43,147 bases of DNA from Acrasis kona (lineage: Eukaryota; Heterolobosea; Eutetramitea; Acrasida; Acrasidae). Below the pieces are notes generated by a model, which worked only from the letters and a program-made list of their open reading frames with translations, was not told the DNA's origin and did not search any database. Position numbers and translations under genes: made by a program. Where the stretch lies: NCBI GenBank assembly GCA_026419775.2, contig JAOPGA020001767.1, forward strand, positions 1 to 43,147, in the 5' to 3' direction. The first letter of the stretch is position 1. Each line of letters opens with the position of its first letter. Below are positions 19,362-28,419 of this stretch, piece by piece.

Positions 19362-20327
19362 TTAATCGTTAATTAATTTAGTACAATTTGTGGTGCATGA
19401 ACGTAATAGTGGGGAGGGAATTCTTTGCAACAATTTAAATATCTTCCCTTGCATTATTGGCCTATTGCGATGCTTAAATAAAGCAGAGTCAATCATCGCT
19501 ACATCAAAATGCCTCATACTAACTATTGTATTTATTTGTTCAAAATCAGTGTTGCCCCCTTCAACTGCATTGTGAACAGCTATAAGAAATTTGGCACCAA
19601 AAAACTGTTAATAGATTCCTTACATTTTCCATGAGGCAACTGTGTATGTAAAAAATATCTATTCTTTATGTAGTGCTGCATTTTCAATGGCAGATTTATA
19701 AAATATTCTCTAACCTCAATGAATTTTAAATCTCGCTCACATGCGTACTTGCAATGTAGGATTAAGCGTGTTCGTTTGTGTTGAAGACCTACCCCAAAAT
19801 TTAATTGTTCAAATGTATAGACCAATATTAGTTGATCATACTCTCCACCACTTTGGCGCACCAAACAGCCCTCATCTGATATGTTATTTTCTTCATTGTT
19901 AACCTTGCTCGTTTGGTATTCTGAATGGGTAGTTTGAGTGGTGCAACACTAAAACTACACGTGTCATTACTTGTTGTGTTCAAAAGCTACGATTCATACC
20001 TCGACATGCTCAAAATATTCGTTGAAAGTTTGGCAATAGTGCAGCATCTTCAACAAAGCTTACAAAATATTATTGAATCGCAACCCCACAACTTTCGGAG
20101 AGCTTGTAGGACTGTATCACAAACCAATGGTATGTTTCATCATAAATGCACCAATATTTATAGGGCAATGGGTAAAAACCAAATTCACGCCAACCACGTC
20201 GAAACTACAATGAATGACGAACGACAATGAGTGACGAATGACGAACGACGATGAGTGACGAGCAACGAGTGATGATGTAAGGACAATTTAAACCAAAGTA
20301 TACAAACATCAAATCATACAAAACCAT
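19362..20327 (-). CDS. Unknown protein, five exons hidden in an apparent gap
   Basis: No long open frame exists here, yet exons 20327-20304, 20204-20085, 20047-20000, 19948-19624 and 19579-19362 join in phase through GT-AG introns of 99, 37, 51 and 44 nt to give 244 aa. The donors include GTATAC, GTATGA and GTAAGG. The fourth intron has a TATTAAC branch-like site. The product is not low in complexity: an aromatic segment (YKYWCIYDETYHWFVIQSY), an acidic middle (NNEENNISDE), then a mixed helical C-terminal half. I recognise no domain. The first, 24-nt exon is the weakest part, and its intron contains a tandem 24-mer. The consistent phase over five exons supports a real gene; no function is claimed. 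Confidence 0.45.
20212..20259. repeat. Tandem duplication of a 24-mer
   Basis: Two adjacent 24-nt copies (20212-20235 and 20236-20259) differ at one position, A versus G. They are followed by a decayed partial copy (GAGCAACGAGTGATG). The repeat sits inside the proposed first intron of the minus-strand five-exon gene. Confidence 0.85.
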
Positions 20328-20469
20328 TACATACACTTTCTTGTTATTGTGTATCATCAATCACACACAGTCAAGTCTTATAAGAGTAGGGAAATCGACA
20401 GTATTTTATTGATGAAATGTATATATATTTGAATAAGTTTGCAATAAACAACAGTGATACATTTAATGT

Positions 20470-21078
20470 TTATTTATTAGTTCTATTTTTTTTAATTCTT
20501 TGTGCTTTTCTAACTTGTTTGTTTGCCACCTTCCCATCGTATATTGGAACAGACATCCCTGTTATTAAATCCTCACAAGTTAACGGTATTGACATCCATT
20601 TGAACGCACTTTTGTATCGACTTCCACTGTTTTGGTGTAGATAGACAAATCGTACTGGGAATTTAACCTTTACCATCCAATTGTTCTTGATACAGATGCG
20701 ATAGTTAAGGTTGTTCCCAAATAGTGCTTTAAACTGTTCTTCGTCAACTTGGTAGTACGTTTCTGGCACACTACAAGCAGGGTTTCTTGGTGGATAGTAG
20801 CGCGAGCAAGAATCATCATTAAAAATGTTGTCGTACATAACCCTGCTGATAGGGAATTCTGAGGCAGTGCTGGCTGGGATTTCTTGCTTCACATGCTTAC
20901 GGAACATTTGTAATGCAGTTCGGAGTACAAACAATTTGTTTTCGTCAGCTTCAGGGAGTTGTTGTTCATTGTCTTGGATCCGGAAGATATCCTCGTATAA
21001 GTGTGGCGCCTGTACGTCTAGTTTTGATATTTCTTCACCAATCTTGGCTAATACTGGGTCAGGAATGTTTGCTTGCAT
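20470..21078 (-). CDS. Hypothetical protein, 202 aa
   Basis: Single exon. A helical N-terminal third (about 1-75) leads into a mixed region with NDDSCSRYYPPRNPAC, then a basic, beta-like C-terminal half containing NNWMVKVKFPVRFVYLH, and ends in a Lys/Arg-rich tail (KAQRIKKNRTNK). No signal peptide or membrane helix. The segment around VRFVYLHQNSGSRYKSAFKWMSIPL could be a beta-sandwich, but I recognise no family. Normal coding composition without stops and an ATG with A-rich context on its strand support it as a real gene. It diverges from the oxalate-enzyme gene. Confidence 0.7.
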   Translation of the reverse strand: MQANIPDPVLAKIGEEISKLDVQAPHLYEDIFRIQDNEQQLPEADENKLFVLRTALQMFRKHVKQEIPASTASEFPISRVMYDNIFNDDSCSRYYPPRNPACSVPETYYQVDEEQFKALFGNNLNYRICIKNNWMVKVKFPVRFVYLHQNSGSRYKSAFKWMSIPLTCEDLITGMSVPIYDGKVANKQVRKAQRIKKNRTNK

Positions 21079-21200
21079 GGCTGTTTGTCTGGTGTATTGT
21101 GTAGTTCATCATGCGGGGCAGCAATCTTTTTATTGTAACATATAACCAATGGCCCATTTTAAATACATGGTTAGGAGGTTAATCACGAGGGGCAAAAACA

Positions 21201-22440
21201 ATGAAAATATACAACACACTATTTATTCTACTATCAATCGGTTTATTCTGTTTAGTGATATGCACCGATCCTCAACCCATCAGAGAAGAGGACGGTTATG
21301 GAGCAGATGATCCAGGACCTAGAATTGTTTCCATCGATAGATTAAATCTTGATCAATTAAAGTCACCTCCCACTGACAAGGGAAAATTCCCAAACTTGAA
21401 GTATTCCTTCGCGAACTCACACATGAGGTTGGAAGATGGAGGTTGGACAAGAGAAGTAACAGTGCATGACCTTCCAGTTTCAAAGACACTAGCAGGCGTC
21501 AATATGAGATTAAAAGCAGGGGCAATTAGAGAGTTGCATTGGCATTTGGAGTCTGAATGGGCTTATGTTCTATATGGTTCATGTAGAATCACTGCAGTTG
21601 ATGAAGAAGGAAGAAACTTTATTAGTGATACCGGTGTTGGAGATCTATGGGTATTTTGATCATTATGATTTACATCCATTAATTCATTAGTACTTCCCAT
21701 CTGGAATCCCTCACTCTCTCCAGGGACTAGAGGATGATGGTTGTGAATTTCTTCTAGTATTTGACGACGGAGACTTCTCAGCAGATAGCACATTCCTTCT
21801 CACTGATTGGATCCGCCACACTCCAAAGGACATTCTTGCTAAAAACTTTGACTACCCCATTGATGCATTTAAAAACGTACCCGACAAGGAATTATACATT
21901 TTCCAAGGAACTGCACCAAAGGGTTCACTTGAACAGGATCGCGTAGTAAGCCCACAGGGGACGGTTCCACAGTGGTTTAGTCACAAGATGTTAGCACAGG
22001 CTCCAATACAACTAAAGCATGGAACGGCAAGAATTACTGATTCTAAGAACTTCCCGATATCCAAAACAATTGCTTCTGCACTCGTTGAGCTCTATCCAGG
22101 TGGACTAAGAGAACTCCATTGGCATCCAAATGCTGATGAGTGGATGTATGTGATTGAAGGTACTGGTAGAATGACCGTGTTCGCAGCAATGGGAAGAGCA
22201 AGAACTTATTCACTCAACCCAACAGATGTGGCATATATTCCAAAATCCATGGGTCATTATGTCGAGAATACTGGAAATACTACCATGAGGTTCTTGGAAA
22301 TGTTCAAGAGCGACAAGTTCATGGATGTTTCTTTGTCTCAATGGCTAGCACTGACACCTAAAAATGTAGTGGAGTCACACGTTCATCTACCTGATGACTT
22401 GATGGAAAAGCTACCAAAAATAAAGAAACCCATCGTGTAA
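21201..22440 (+). CDS. Secreted bicupin, oxalate decarboxylase-like, with altered lid
   Basis: Exons 21201-21650 and 21691-22440 (40-nt intron, phase 0) give 399 aa. A signal peptide (about 1-21) precedes two cupin domains closely resembling bacterial OxdC. Cupin 1 has IRELHWH with metal ligands H113, H115, E119 and H158, spaced exactly as in Bacillus subtilis OxdC (45 residues between the first and last His). Cupin 2 has RELHWHPNADEW (H293, H295, E300) and GHYVEN (H339), plus FLEMFK. The lid that in OxdC reads SENST here reads SADST (residues 180-184), so the catalytic lid Glu is Ala. The reaction, decarboxylation or oxidation of oxalate with Mn, is therefore uncertain. Bacterial likeness raises the possibility of ancient transfer, although the gene now has an intron and a leader. 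Confidence 0.9.
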
Positions 22441-22457
22441 CTTGCATGTACAAATGT

Positions 22458-22793
22458 TTATTTTTGTTTTAAGGTTCCCCTTTTGTATGACACTACTGGT
22501 CTTCCAGATCCATACACTACGTACTCTGCAGTTGAGCCATCGTCGTTGATTTGAAGACGTCCTCCGGCAAATAGTTCAAGATCAAATTGGTTCTTTCCTG
22601 CCTCAGAGCGACTTCCCTTTACGGTTTCTTCTGGAGTTTTTATTGTCACTTCGTTTCCGCTAATGCTAACATGGTACTCTTGTGGCTCCGATAATTTAGT
22701 GAGGCTTCCTGCTGATGTAAGTTCATGAGGAAATTGCAGTTGTTCTGTGGATGCTTCTGAGTCTAGCACAAGGGTGTAATCACCGTTCGACAT
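22458..22793 (-). CDS. Hypothetical small beta-rich protein, 111 aa
   Basis: Single exon converging on the oxalate-enzyme gene with only 17 bp between stops. The sequence alternates polar and hydrophobic residues (YTLVLDSE, EYHVSISGNEVTIKT, AEYVVYGSGRPVVSYK), suggesting a small beta barrel or sandwich. It has no signal peptide, Cys or membrane segment and is predicted cytosolic. No family recognised. Confidence 0.65.
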   Translation of the reverse strand: MSNGDYTLVLDSEASTEQLQFPHELTSAGSLTKLSEPQEYHVSISGNEVTIKTPEETVKGSRSEAGKNQFDLELFAGGRLQINDDGSTAEYVVYGSGRPVVSYKRGTLKQK

Positions 22794-22877
22794 GATAACT
22801 TAAATAGGTATAATGTTGTTTGTCTAAAGACTTGGACTGTCAAAGTTGATTGTAATGATAGATCAGATAAAAATAGT

Positions 22878-23975
22878 CTACAATTTACTTAACATGTCTT
22901 CAGCATCCTTCTCGTGCATTGACAACACAAAGCCTTGATTTGGACTGGACTCACCATCAATGAGAGATTTATATGCTTTAATTACGGATTTTGACCCATA
23001 ACCTTTTGTGATGTCTACCCACTCGTGCACGTTATCCATCAACGCTCTCCAAGATACAACATTCCTTCTTACAAACTCCCTTCCTATTTCTCTTCTTCTG
23101 TGGTCTATCCAAGGCGCAGCGAAGAACACCTCGCTACCCTTCGTACTCCGTTGTTCTGTGGTTTGATGTGATATACCTGCCAAAAGTCTAATCTTTAGAT
23201 TGGAACCCAAAGTACTCTGTAATGTATCTCCTAAATTATCGTCTCCCGCAACATCCACATAAACAGAAGGCTTTTGTTCCAACTCTGAAACATGATCATA
23301 ATTGACGACCACGTGATATAAGTTTAAGCTCTTCACAAAGTCCATGTTCTTTCCTGAGGTGATTCCAATTATTTTTTTCCTTCTATTGTTTCTGCGAAGC
23401 ATGAGTGCAAATCCAAATGCTGTCTTGCTGGACGCACTAGAAATAATGACATTCTCTGCATCAAAAAATCTCTTCTCGTTTAAAAAATCATCCAAGCAGA
23501 AGCTTGTCCACCACAAGGGCCTGAACACAAGCATGTAATCAACATGCCTGGGATCATAATATGGGTCGTGTGATATCCTCACGTACTGGTTGTATACAAT
23601 CATATCAAGAGGCAGCTTATCGCGCTTTTCGTAGAAGAAGCTCTTTGTGATTTTGAATGGCTTCATAAGGACATACTGGGACATTGGGAAGTAGCCAAAT
23701 ATCTTCTCGCCAACTGGCAACTCTGTTACGTTTGATTTAATAATGGTGGATATGCCCCACACATTAACTTTAGCCATGCCTTTCTTTTTTGTTGGAAAAA
23801 AATCAAAATAGTGGTACTCTTCACCAAGAACAGCATATGTGACATTATTTGTTGTCAAACCAAATTTGTTGATTTGAAGAAGAATCTCTCCTGGTTGTAG
23901 AGGCTTAATATGAGATGTGCTCAACTCAAATTTGGAGATGTCGTTCCTGCTCACTAGCAGTTCCTGGTTGTTCAT
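22878..23975 (-). CDS. DUF2855 family protein (MDR-like fold)
   Basis: Single exon, 365 aa, the normal family length. Family landmarks appear in order: LLQINKFGLTTNNVTYAV (about 32-49), FDFFPTKK, KVNVWGIS, GEKIFGYFPMS, VYNQYVRISHDPYYDP, FRPLWWTSFCLDDFL (about 150-164), then IISSASSKTAFG, which resembles a Rossmann-type nucleotide-binding turn, and VYVDVAGDD. DUF2855 proteins resemble the medium-chain dehydrogenase/reductase fold but have no firmly assigned reaction, so only an oxidoreductase-like role can be inferred. The stop of the LURP-one-like gene lies 44 bp upstream of this start on the same strand. Confidence 0.85.
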   Translation of the reverse strand: MNNQELLVSRNDISKFELSTSHIKPLQPGEILLQINKFGLTTNNVTYAVLGEEYHYFDFFPTKKKGMAKVNVWGISTIIKSNVTELPVGEKIFGYFPMSQYVLMKPFKITKSFFYEKRDKLPLDMIVYNQYVRISHDPYYDPRHVDYMLVFRPLWWTSFCLDDFLNEKRFFDAENVIISSASSKTAFGFALMLRRNNRRKKIIGITSGKNMDFVKSLNLYHVVVNYDHVSELEQKPSVYVDVAGDDNLGDTLQSTLGSNLKIRLLAGISHQTTEQRSTKGSEVFFAAPWIDHRRREIGREFVRRNVVSWRALMDNVHEWVDITKGYGSKSVIKAYKSLIDGESSPNQGFVLSMHEKDAEDMLSKL

Positions 23976-24019
23976 ATTTTTGTAACAAAAGAAACATTAA
24001 AGTTTTGAAAAGACATAAT

Positions 24020-25402
24020 TTAATACACTTCTCTTGTTCTTGCTCTACCGATTGCACCTTGATCCTTTATAACCATACTATGTGTCATTGTCTTGTTTCC
24101 TCCATTCATAAACCGCTCTTCGATCATGATCAAAACCATCATCATGATGTGATTTGTGTCTAGTGGGTCGTTTGATTCAATGTCAACTTCGAATCCATCC
24201 TTGTCTTGAGTAATGTTGGACACGGCTCTGTGGTTCTTTACAACTTTCCACGATGATCCAAATTGACCAACCATTTTCAAATCATCTCCATCTCCTCTCG
24301 AGTAGTTGTACTTTTTGGAAGAATCCTTCGACTTGAACCTTTCTGTACATTTTCCAATCATGTATCCTTGTTGTTTGACGTGGAAGCATGGTCTCAAACT
24401 CATGATCATTTTTTTGATCACTGCAATTTCCTCTCCGAGTACATCTTGCACCTCTATTGTTGAGTTTGCTTCGTCAAGATAAAATGCAATCTTCATCGCA
24501 GTTGCGTTGGTGTGCATGTCTCTTGCAATAAAGTATTGTGTTCTTCCTTTGTGTCCACAGGGACGAAGTTTGAATGACCTCTTCTCTACGGCTGAACTGT
24601 ATGAATCAAAATTAGTATTCCTGTTCATGGTGGCGACAGGGGCGCGTGTTTCAAAGTTGTTGTTCCTTTCCATGACGGTTGGTTTAGTAAGTTGGACTGG
24701 TTGTGAAGGTTCATAAGAATCGTAGGTCGGTTGGGGTTCGTATTGTTGTGTGGGTTGTGTGTCTTGATAATAATCATCTTGATAATTGGATTGTTGATAG
24801 AGTGGCTCAGAGTAGTTAGAGTTGTCGTAGTAGTCGTTGTAGTGGTTCTGTTCGTAGTTTTGTTCTTCGTATACGGTTGGCTCCTGTTGATAAACATCTT
24901 GTACATTGTGTCGTGTTGTTGGATTGTACTCTTGTTGATAGTAGGCATCTTGGCTGTATTCGGAAGCATAGTTATCGTTGGTGTTGCTGTATGAATCGTG
25001 TAGGGGTTGAGTGTAGTCGTCATAGTTGTTTTGGTTGTTATATACAGGTTGGTTGTCATATTGGTTGTCGTATTGGTCGTATTGATTACCATAACTGGCA
25101 TCTTGTTTATAGTAGGAGTTGTTATATTGAGATTCGCTTTGGTACTGATGGTTGTATGTTGACCCAGGGGCTCTTGCATTCCAGCCGAACTTGTTAATAA
25201 CTTCTTCTTCTGCCTTCTTCCTTCTCAGTGCAGCTTGCTCCACTTCAAACTTCTTTTTTTCTTCCAACTGTTCTTTACGTCTTTGAGATGCCAACTCAAA
25301 CTCTCTGCGTTTGGCGGCTTCATTCTCCTTTCGTATTCTCCTTTCCTCGGCATCTTCTCTCCTTTCGGTGGACCAAGATGAATAGTTGTTGTACGTGCTC
25401 AT
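24020..25402 (-). CDS. LURP-one/Tubby-C-like protein with prion-like middle
   Basis: Single exon, 460 aa, in three parts. Residues ~12-75 are a strongly charged helical coiled coil (RREDAEERRIRKENEAAKRR). Residues ~80-260 are extremely rich in Y, N, Q and D (units such as NQYDNQYDN and QDDYYQDTQ), a prion-like composition. Residues ~275-430 have the features of the LURP-one/Tubby C-terminal barrel: KLRPCGHKGRTQYFIARD, an IEVQDVLGEEIAVIKK strand pair, YMIGKC, and SWKVVKNHRAVSNI, then a helix IMMMVLIMIEERF that would thread the barrel. Related domains bind phosphoinositides or occur in scramblases; membrane-lipid binding is inferred. An antisense frame over the Y/N-rich part is a shadow. Confidence 0.75.
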   Translation of the reverse strand: MSTYNNYSSWSTERREDAEERRIRKENEAAKRREFELASQRRKEQLEEKKKFEVEQAALRRKKAEEEVINKFGWNARAPGSTYNHQYQSESQYNNSYYKQDASYGNQYDQYDNQYDNQPVYNNQNNYDDYTQPLHDSYSNTNDNYASEYSQDAYYQQEYNPTTRHNVQDVYQQEPTVYEEQNYEQNHYNDYYDNSNYSEPLYQQSNYQDDYYQDTQPTQQYEPQPTYDSYEPSQPVQLTKPTVMERNNNFETRAPVATMNRNTNFDSYSSAVEKRSFKLRPCGHKGRTQYFIARDMHTNATAMKIAFYLDEANSTIEVQDVLGEEIAVIKKMIMSLRPCFHVKQQGYMIGKCTERFKSKDSSKKYNYSRGDGDDLKMVGQFGSSWKVVKNHRAVSNITQDKDGFEVDIESNDPLDTNHIMMMVLIMIEERFMNGGNKTMTHSMVIKDQGAIGRARTREVY

Positions 25403-25514
25403 GTTGTTAAAAATTGTTCTTGGGAGTTCAACAGAAATTAGAATGATATTTATAGATTAATCATAAACGGTAAATAAATTTATTTTTGGATTTTGGAAAG
25501 TTTAATAATAGCAA

Positions 25515-26777
25515 CTACACTGTCGGATCTCTTTTGAAATTGTCTGAGAGTAAGCCGATGCACTCTTGTCTGAGCGTTTGTATTATTTTTGATCTTGAAT
25601 CTGTGGCCTGATCCTCCATTTCTCTCAAGCGCTGGTGAATCTTCAATGATGTATCCACAGATAATTTCTTTCTTACTTCCTCCTCTGTCGCACCATTTTT
25701 CAGCATCTGTGACTGTTAGTATTGTGACGTAAACGCGCTTACATTTTCTTTGACAATTGCAAAGTTAATCATGTTGTTTGGATAGCTGGATGTGATGGCG
25801 ATGAAGTACTTATCGTGGAGGAATAGAACGCTACCGTTCCACATGTTGTTGTTTGGACGAACGCCATGGTGCTCGTGAATATGTACGTTTGCAGCTCTGT
25901 AGTACTCTTCGTCTAAAAATGTCGAAAAAATGTAAGGTGGACAAGTTTTCTGCAGTTCGTCCGTTACGGGAGGTCCATTCGTTGTGATTTTGTTCGCAGT
26001 GTCTACAATTTCAATGTATTTCTCGGATTGAGGTGATCTGCAGATGGTGAATTCAACAAATGTAGGAATGCACTTACCCTGATTTTTCAATTTGGTCCTT
26101 GAATCTATTGTAGTTCTTGATGAGAATTCTAATGGGATCGGTTTTCTTGTAGCGATTAGATGATAAAATAATTATAGGTTTTTACTGAATCAACTTCGTC
26201 GATTGGATCTAGTTCAACCCAATCAAGAACAATGTAGTTTCCATAATCGTCTTCAAGCTCAAGGCTTCCTCCACTCCGATCTATAACGGTAAGCTCGTTG
26301 CGTTAGTATCACCTACCGGAGATCTCTACGTTATCTCTAAGGATCAATCCAGGTCGAACAAATTTGTTCTCAGGTATTTTGAGTTTAATACCAGGTTTAT
26401 GGCAAATGTAGGTTCCGTCCACAACCTCACTTTCTTGAAATGTTATGTTATGATTTAGTTTGCAATATACCTGGTGATGTAACAATGTAATCCCGATAAG
26501 GTCCAGTCCACAATCTGATTACACGATCTACACTGCTTCGCAGAGGATCTCTTTTATAGTCCAAGTATAACCATGTACCTGCTATACCGAACACGATTGC
26601 GTAGCCTAGTGCTAAATTCTTGGCCATTTCACTATCTATGAATTTCTTTTTTCTTGAATTGCTCTCTTCATTGAAAGGTTTGCTAGCATAGTTTCTGACT
26701 GCGGTAATTCTTTTAGTATTTTGCAATCGTGTTAATGAGGTGTATTGCAACCCCCTTCGGGCGAGATTGAACAGCAT
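25515..26777 (-). CDS. Mitochondrial membrane protein of unknown function, six exons
   Basis: Three separate-looking frames are one gene. Exons 26777-26471, 26433-26317, 26280-26186, 26145-26078, 26037-25743 and 25712-25515 (introns 37, 36, 40, 40 and 30 nt, two with ACTAAC branch-like sites) join in phase to 359 aa. The N-terminus (LARRGLQYTSLTRLQNTKR) is basic, amphipathic and free of acidic residues, a good mitochondrial presequence. A single transmembrane helix follows (about 51-72, ALGYAIVFGIAGTWLYL). The rest is soluble: a beta-rich stretch (GTYICHKPGIKLKIPENKF), then a domain with HIHEHHGVRPNNNMWNG and a helical C-terminus. No family recognised. The topology suggests an inner-membrane protein with a large domain in the matrix or intermembrane space. 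Confidence 0.7.
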
Positions 26778-26980
26778 AAGGGAAGATTGTAATTAAAAAT
26801 GATCAACTATGAAAGAGAGAATTTTTCCTAAGGGCTTTCAAATGTTTGTATGCGTCCTAGTCACCTGAAATTCAACAACAACTACCTCTTTCACTATCTA
26901 TATTCAATTGCGTGCCTATTTAATTATTAACAAGGGTTTTTTGTAATGGTAACCCAATTATTATAAAGCCACACAATATT
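26778..26980. promoter_or_regulatory. Divergent promoter between two mitochondrial-protein genes
   Basis: 203 bp separate the starts of two genes whose products both carry mitochondrial targeting features. This could allow joint control, which is inference. The spacer is AT-rich and no binding site is assigned. Confidence 0.35.
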
Positions 26981-28287
26981 ATGTTCAGGAGGGGACTCAG
27001 CAGAGTTACAAAATTGGTACAAAGGCAGGGCAACGAGGTTGGAAAAGATGTAACTAAAAAAGCAGCGAGTGTGTATTCACAAGAAGCTAAAAACCCTACC
27101 AAAGTAATAACTGAGCCCGTACAAAGAGGTCTCACTGAAGAAGAAATCGACGAACAAAGGAAGTACTATCCTGGCTCTCCTATGACCTCGTCTAGATTTG
27201 TTGGAGCTGCTTGGACCGATAAGAAGCCGAACATTCTTGATAATCAACGAAAGGATCGTCTCATCTTCCTTTCTGACCGTGAAATTTTGGAGAACTCCGA
27301 GTACCCAGGTCAATATCCCCAAACACACATTCCAGTACAAACTTCAGAAGTCGAGGATACTAGGGAGAGAAGAGCGTTGGGCTCGTTATATCAAGGATTC
27401 AAAGAATTATGTAATTAAACTATTTTCGAGTCCACTAACAACAAACAGATAACAGACACAGAAAACTAGTGTGGTTCAATTATCTCGACCCAAAGGAGAA
27501 CATGTCGAAAGGAGCATGGGTCGCACCATCTGCCACCATCATTGGAAACGTTCACTTGGCAGAAAATAGCAACGTTTGGTACAACACAACCATCCGTGGC
27601 GACTTGAACTCCATCTCAGTCGGTGAGTACACGACCATTCAAGATAACAGCAGCGTCACTTGCGAGGATAAACCATCTCCATCTGGCAACAAATCACAAG
27701 TGAAAATCGGATCATTCTGTGCCATCGGATCCAATACTCATTTACATGCGTGCACTTTGGGAGACAATGTCGTCGTCGGCTCCAACGTTGTAGTCTTGGA
27801 AGGATGCGTGCTCGAAAACAATTGCATGATTGCGAGTGGAGCAGTTCTTGCGGCAGGCACTAGAGTACCAGCAGGCGAAGTATGGGCGGGCAAGCCAGCA
27901 TCCTTCCTTCGCAGAGTCACCGATTCAGAGACTGCATACTATAATCAATACTGCGTGGATAATCACATCTTGTCGGACTTTCACTTGGACGAACAACACG
28001 AGATTGGATTGGAATATTTGGAAGTGGAGAAGATTGCCGAACAAATTGGCGAGAGAATACCAAAGGACGTGGTCGATCCTAATGTCAAGTTTGGAGTGTG
28101 GGAGAAGATGGGTGTCGGTGCACACGTGCCCATTTATGATGACAAGACATATGGTGAGGACTTCCAGAAGAACATGAACATTGAGAACAGATTCGAAGAG
28201 CGTTATGAGGAATTTGCCAGAGTTGACAGGGCCATCAAAATTAATGAGGCTGTAGAGAGAGAAAAGGAGAGGAGGAGCAAGCAGTAA
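26981..28287 (+). CDS. Mitochondrial gamma-carbonic-anhydrase-like protein (complex I type) with long N-terminal extension
   Basis: Exons 26981-27410 and 27449-28287 (38-nt intron, phase 1) give 422 aa. Exon 1 starts with a basic presequence (MFRRGLSRVTKLVQRQG). The junction creates LYQGFKELYNRHRKLVWF, which aligns with the LQG...SRHR lead-in of plant gamma-CA subunits of complex I and supports the join. The left-handed beta-helix follows: KGAWVAPSATIIGNVHL, RGDLNSISVG, TTIQDNSSV, VPAGEVWAGKPASFLRR. Against the Cam zinc ligands, H81 is Thr (27658-27660) and H117 is Ser (27730-27732); only H122 is kept (27745-27747). Catalysis is therefore unlikely, and a structural role in the complex I gamma-CA module is inferred. 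A ~120-residue helical tail follows the helix. Confidence 0.85.
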
Positions 28288-28419
28288 GTCAGGGTATAAA
28301 CAGTGTGGGTCAAAGTAAGCATCGAATGTGAATAAAATATTTTTAAAAATCATCTGCACCTGTGCTGGATTCTTCTTTTTTGTCTAAAACTGTTATTTAA
28401 ATATTGTAAAGTAGTAAAA

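Noticed and set aside
19925-20230. Plus-strand 101-codon frame
   Set aside because: It overlaps the minus-strand exon chain, includes the 24-mer repeat, and shows no domain or splice extension.
24625-25197. Alternative frames over the Y/N/Q-rich part of the LURP-one-like gene
   Set aside because: Their T/I- or V/L-rich translations mirror the repeat composition; the annotated frame alone carries a recognisable C-terminal domain.
27469-28287. Gamma-CA-like gene starting within the second exon
   Set aside because: That frame opens with GTG, not ATG, and lacks targeting; the spliced upstream exon supplies both an ATG presequence and a family-like lead-in.
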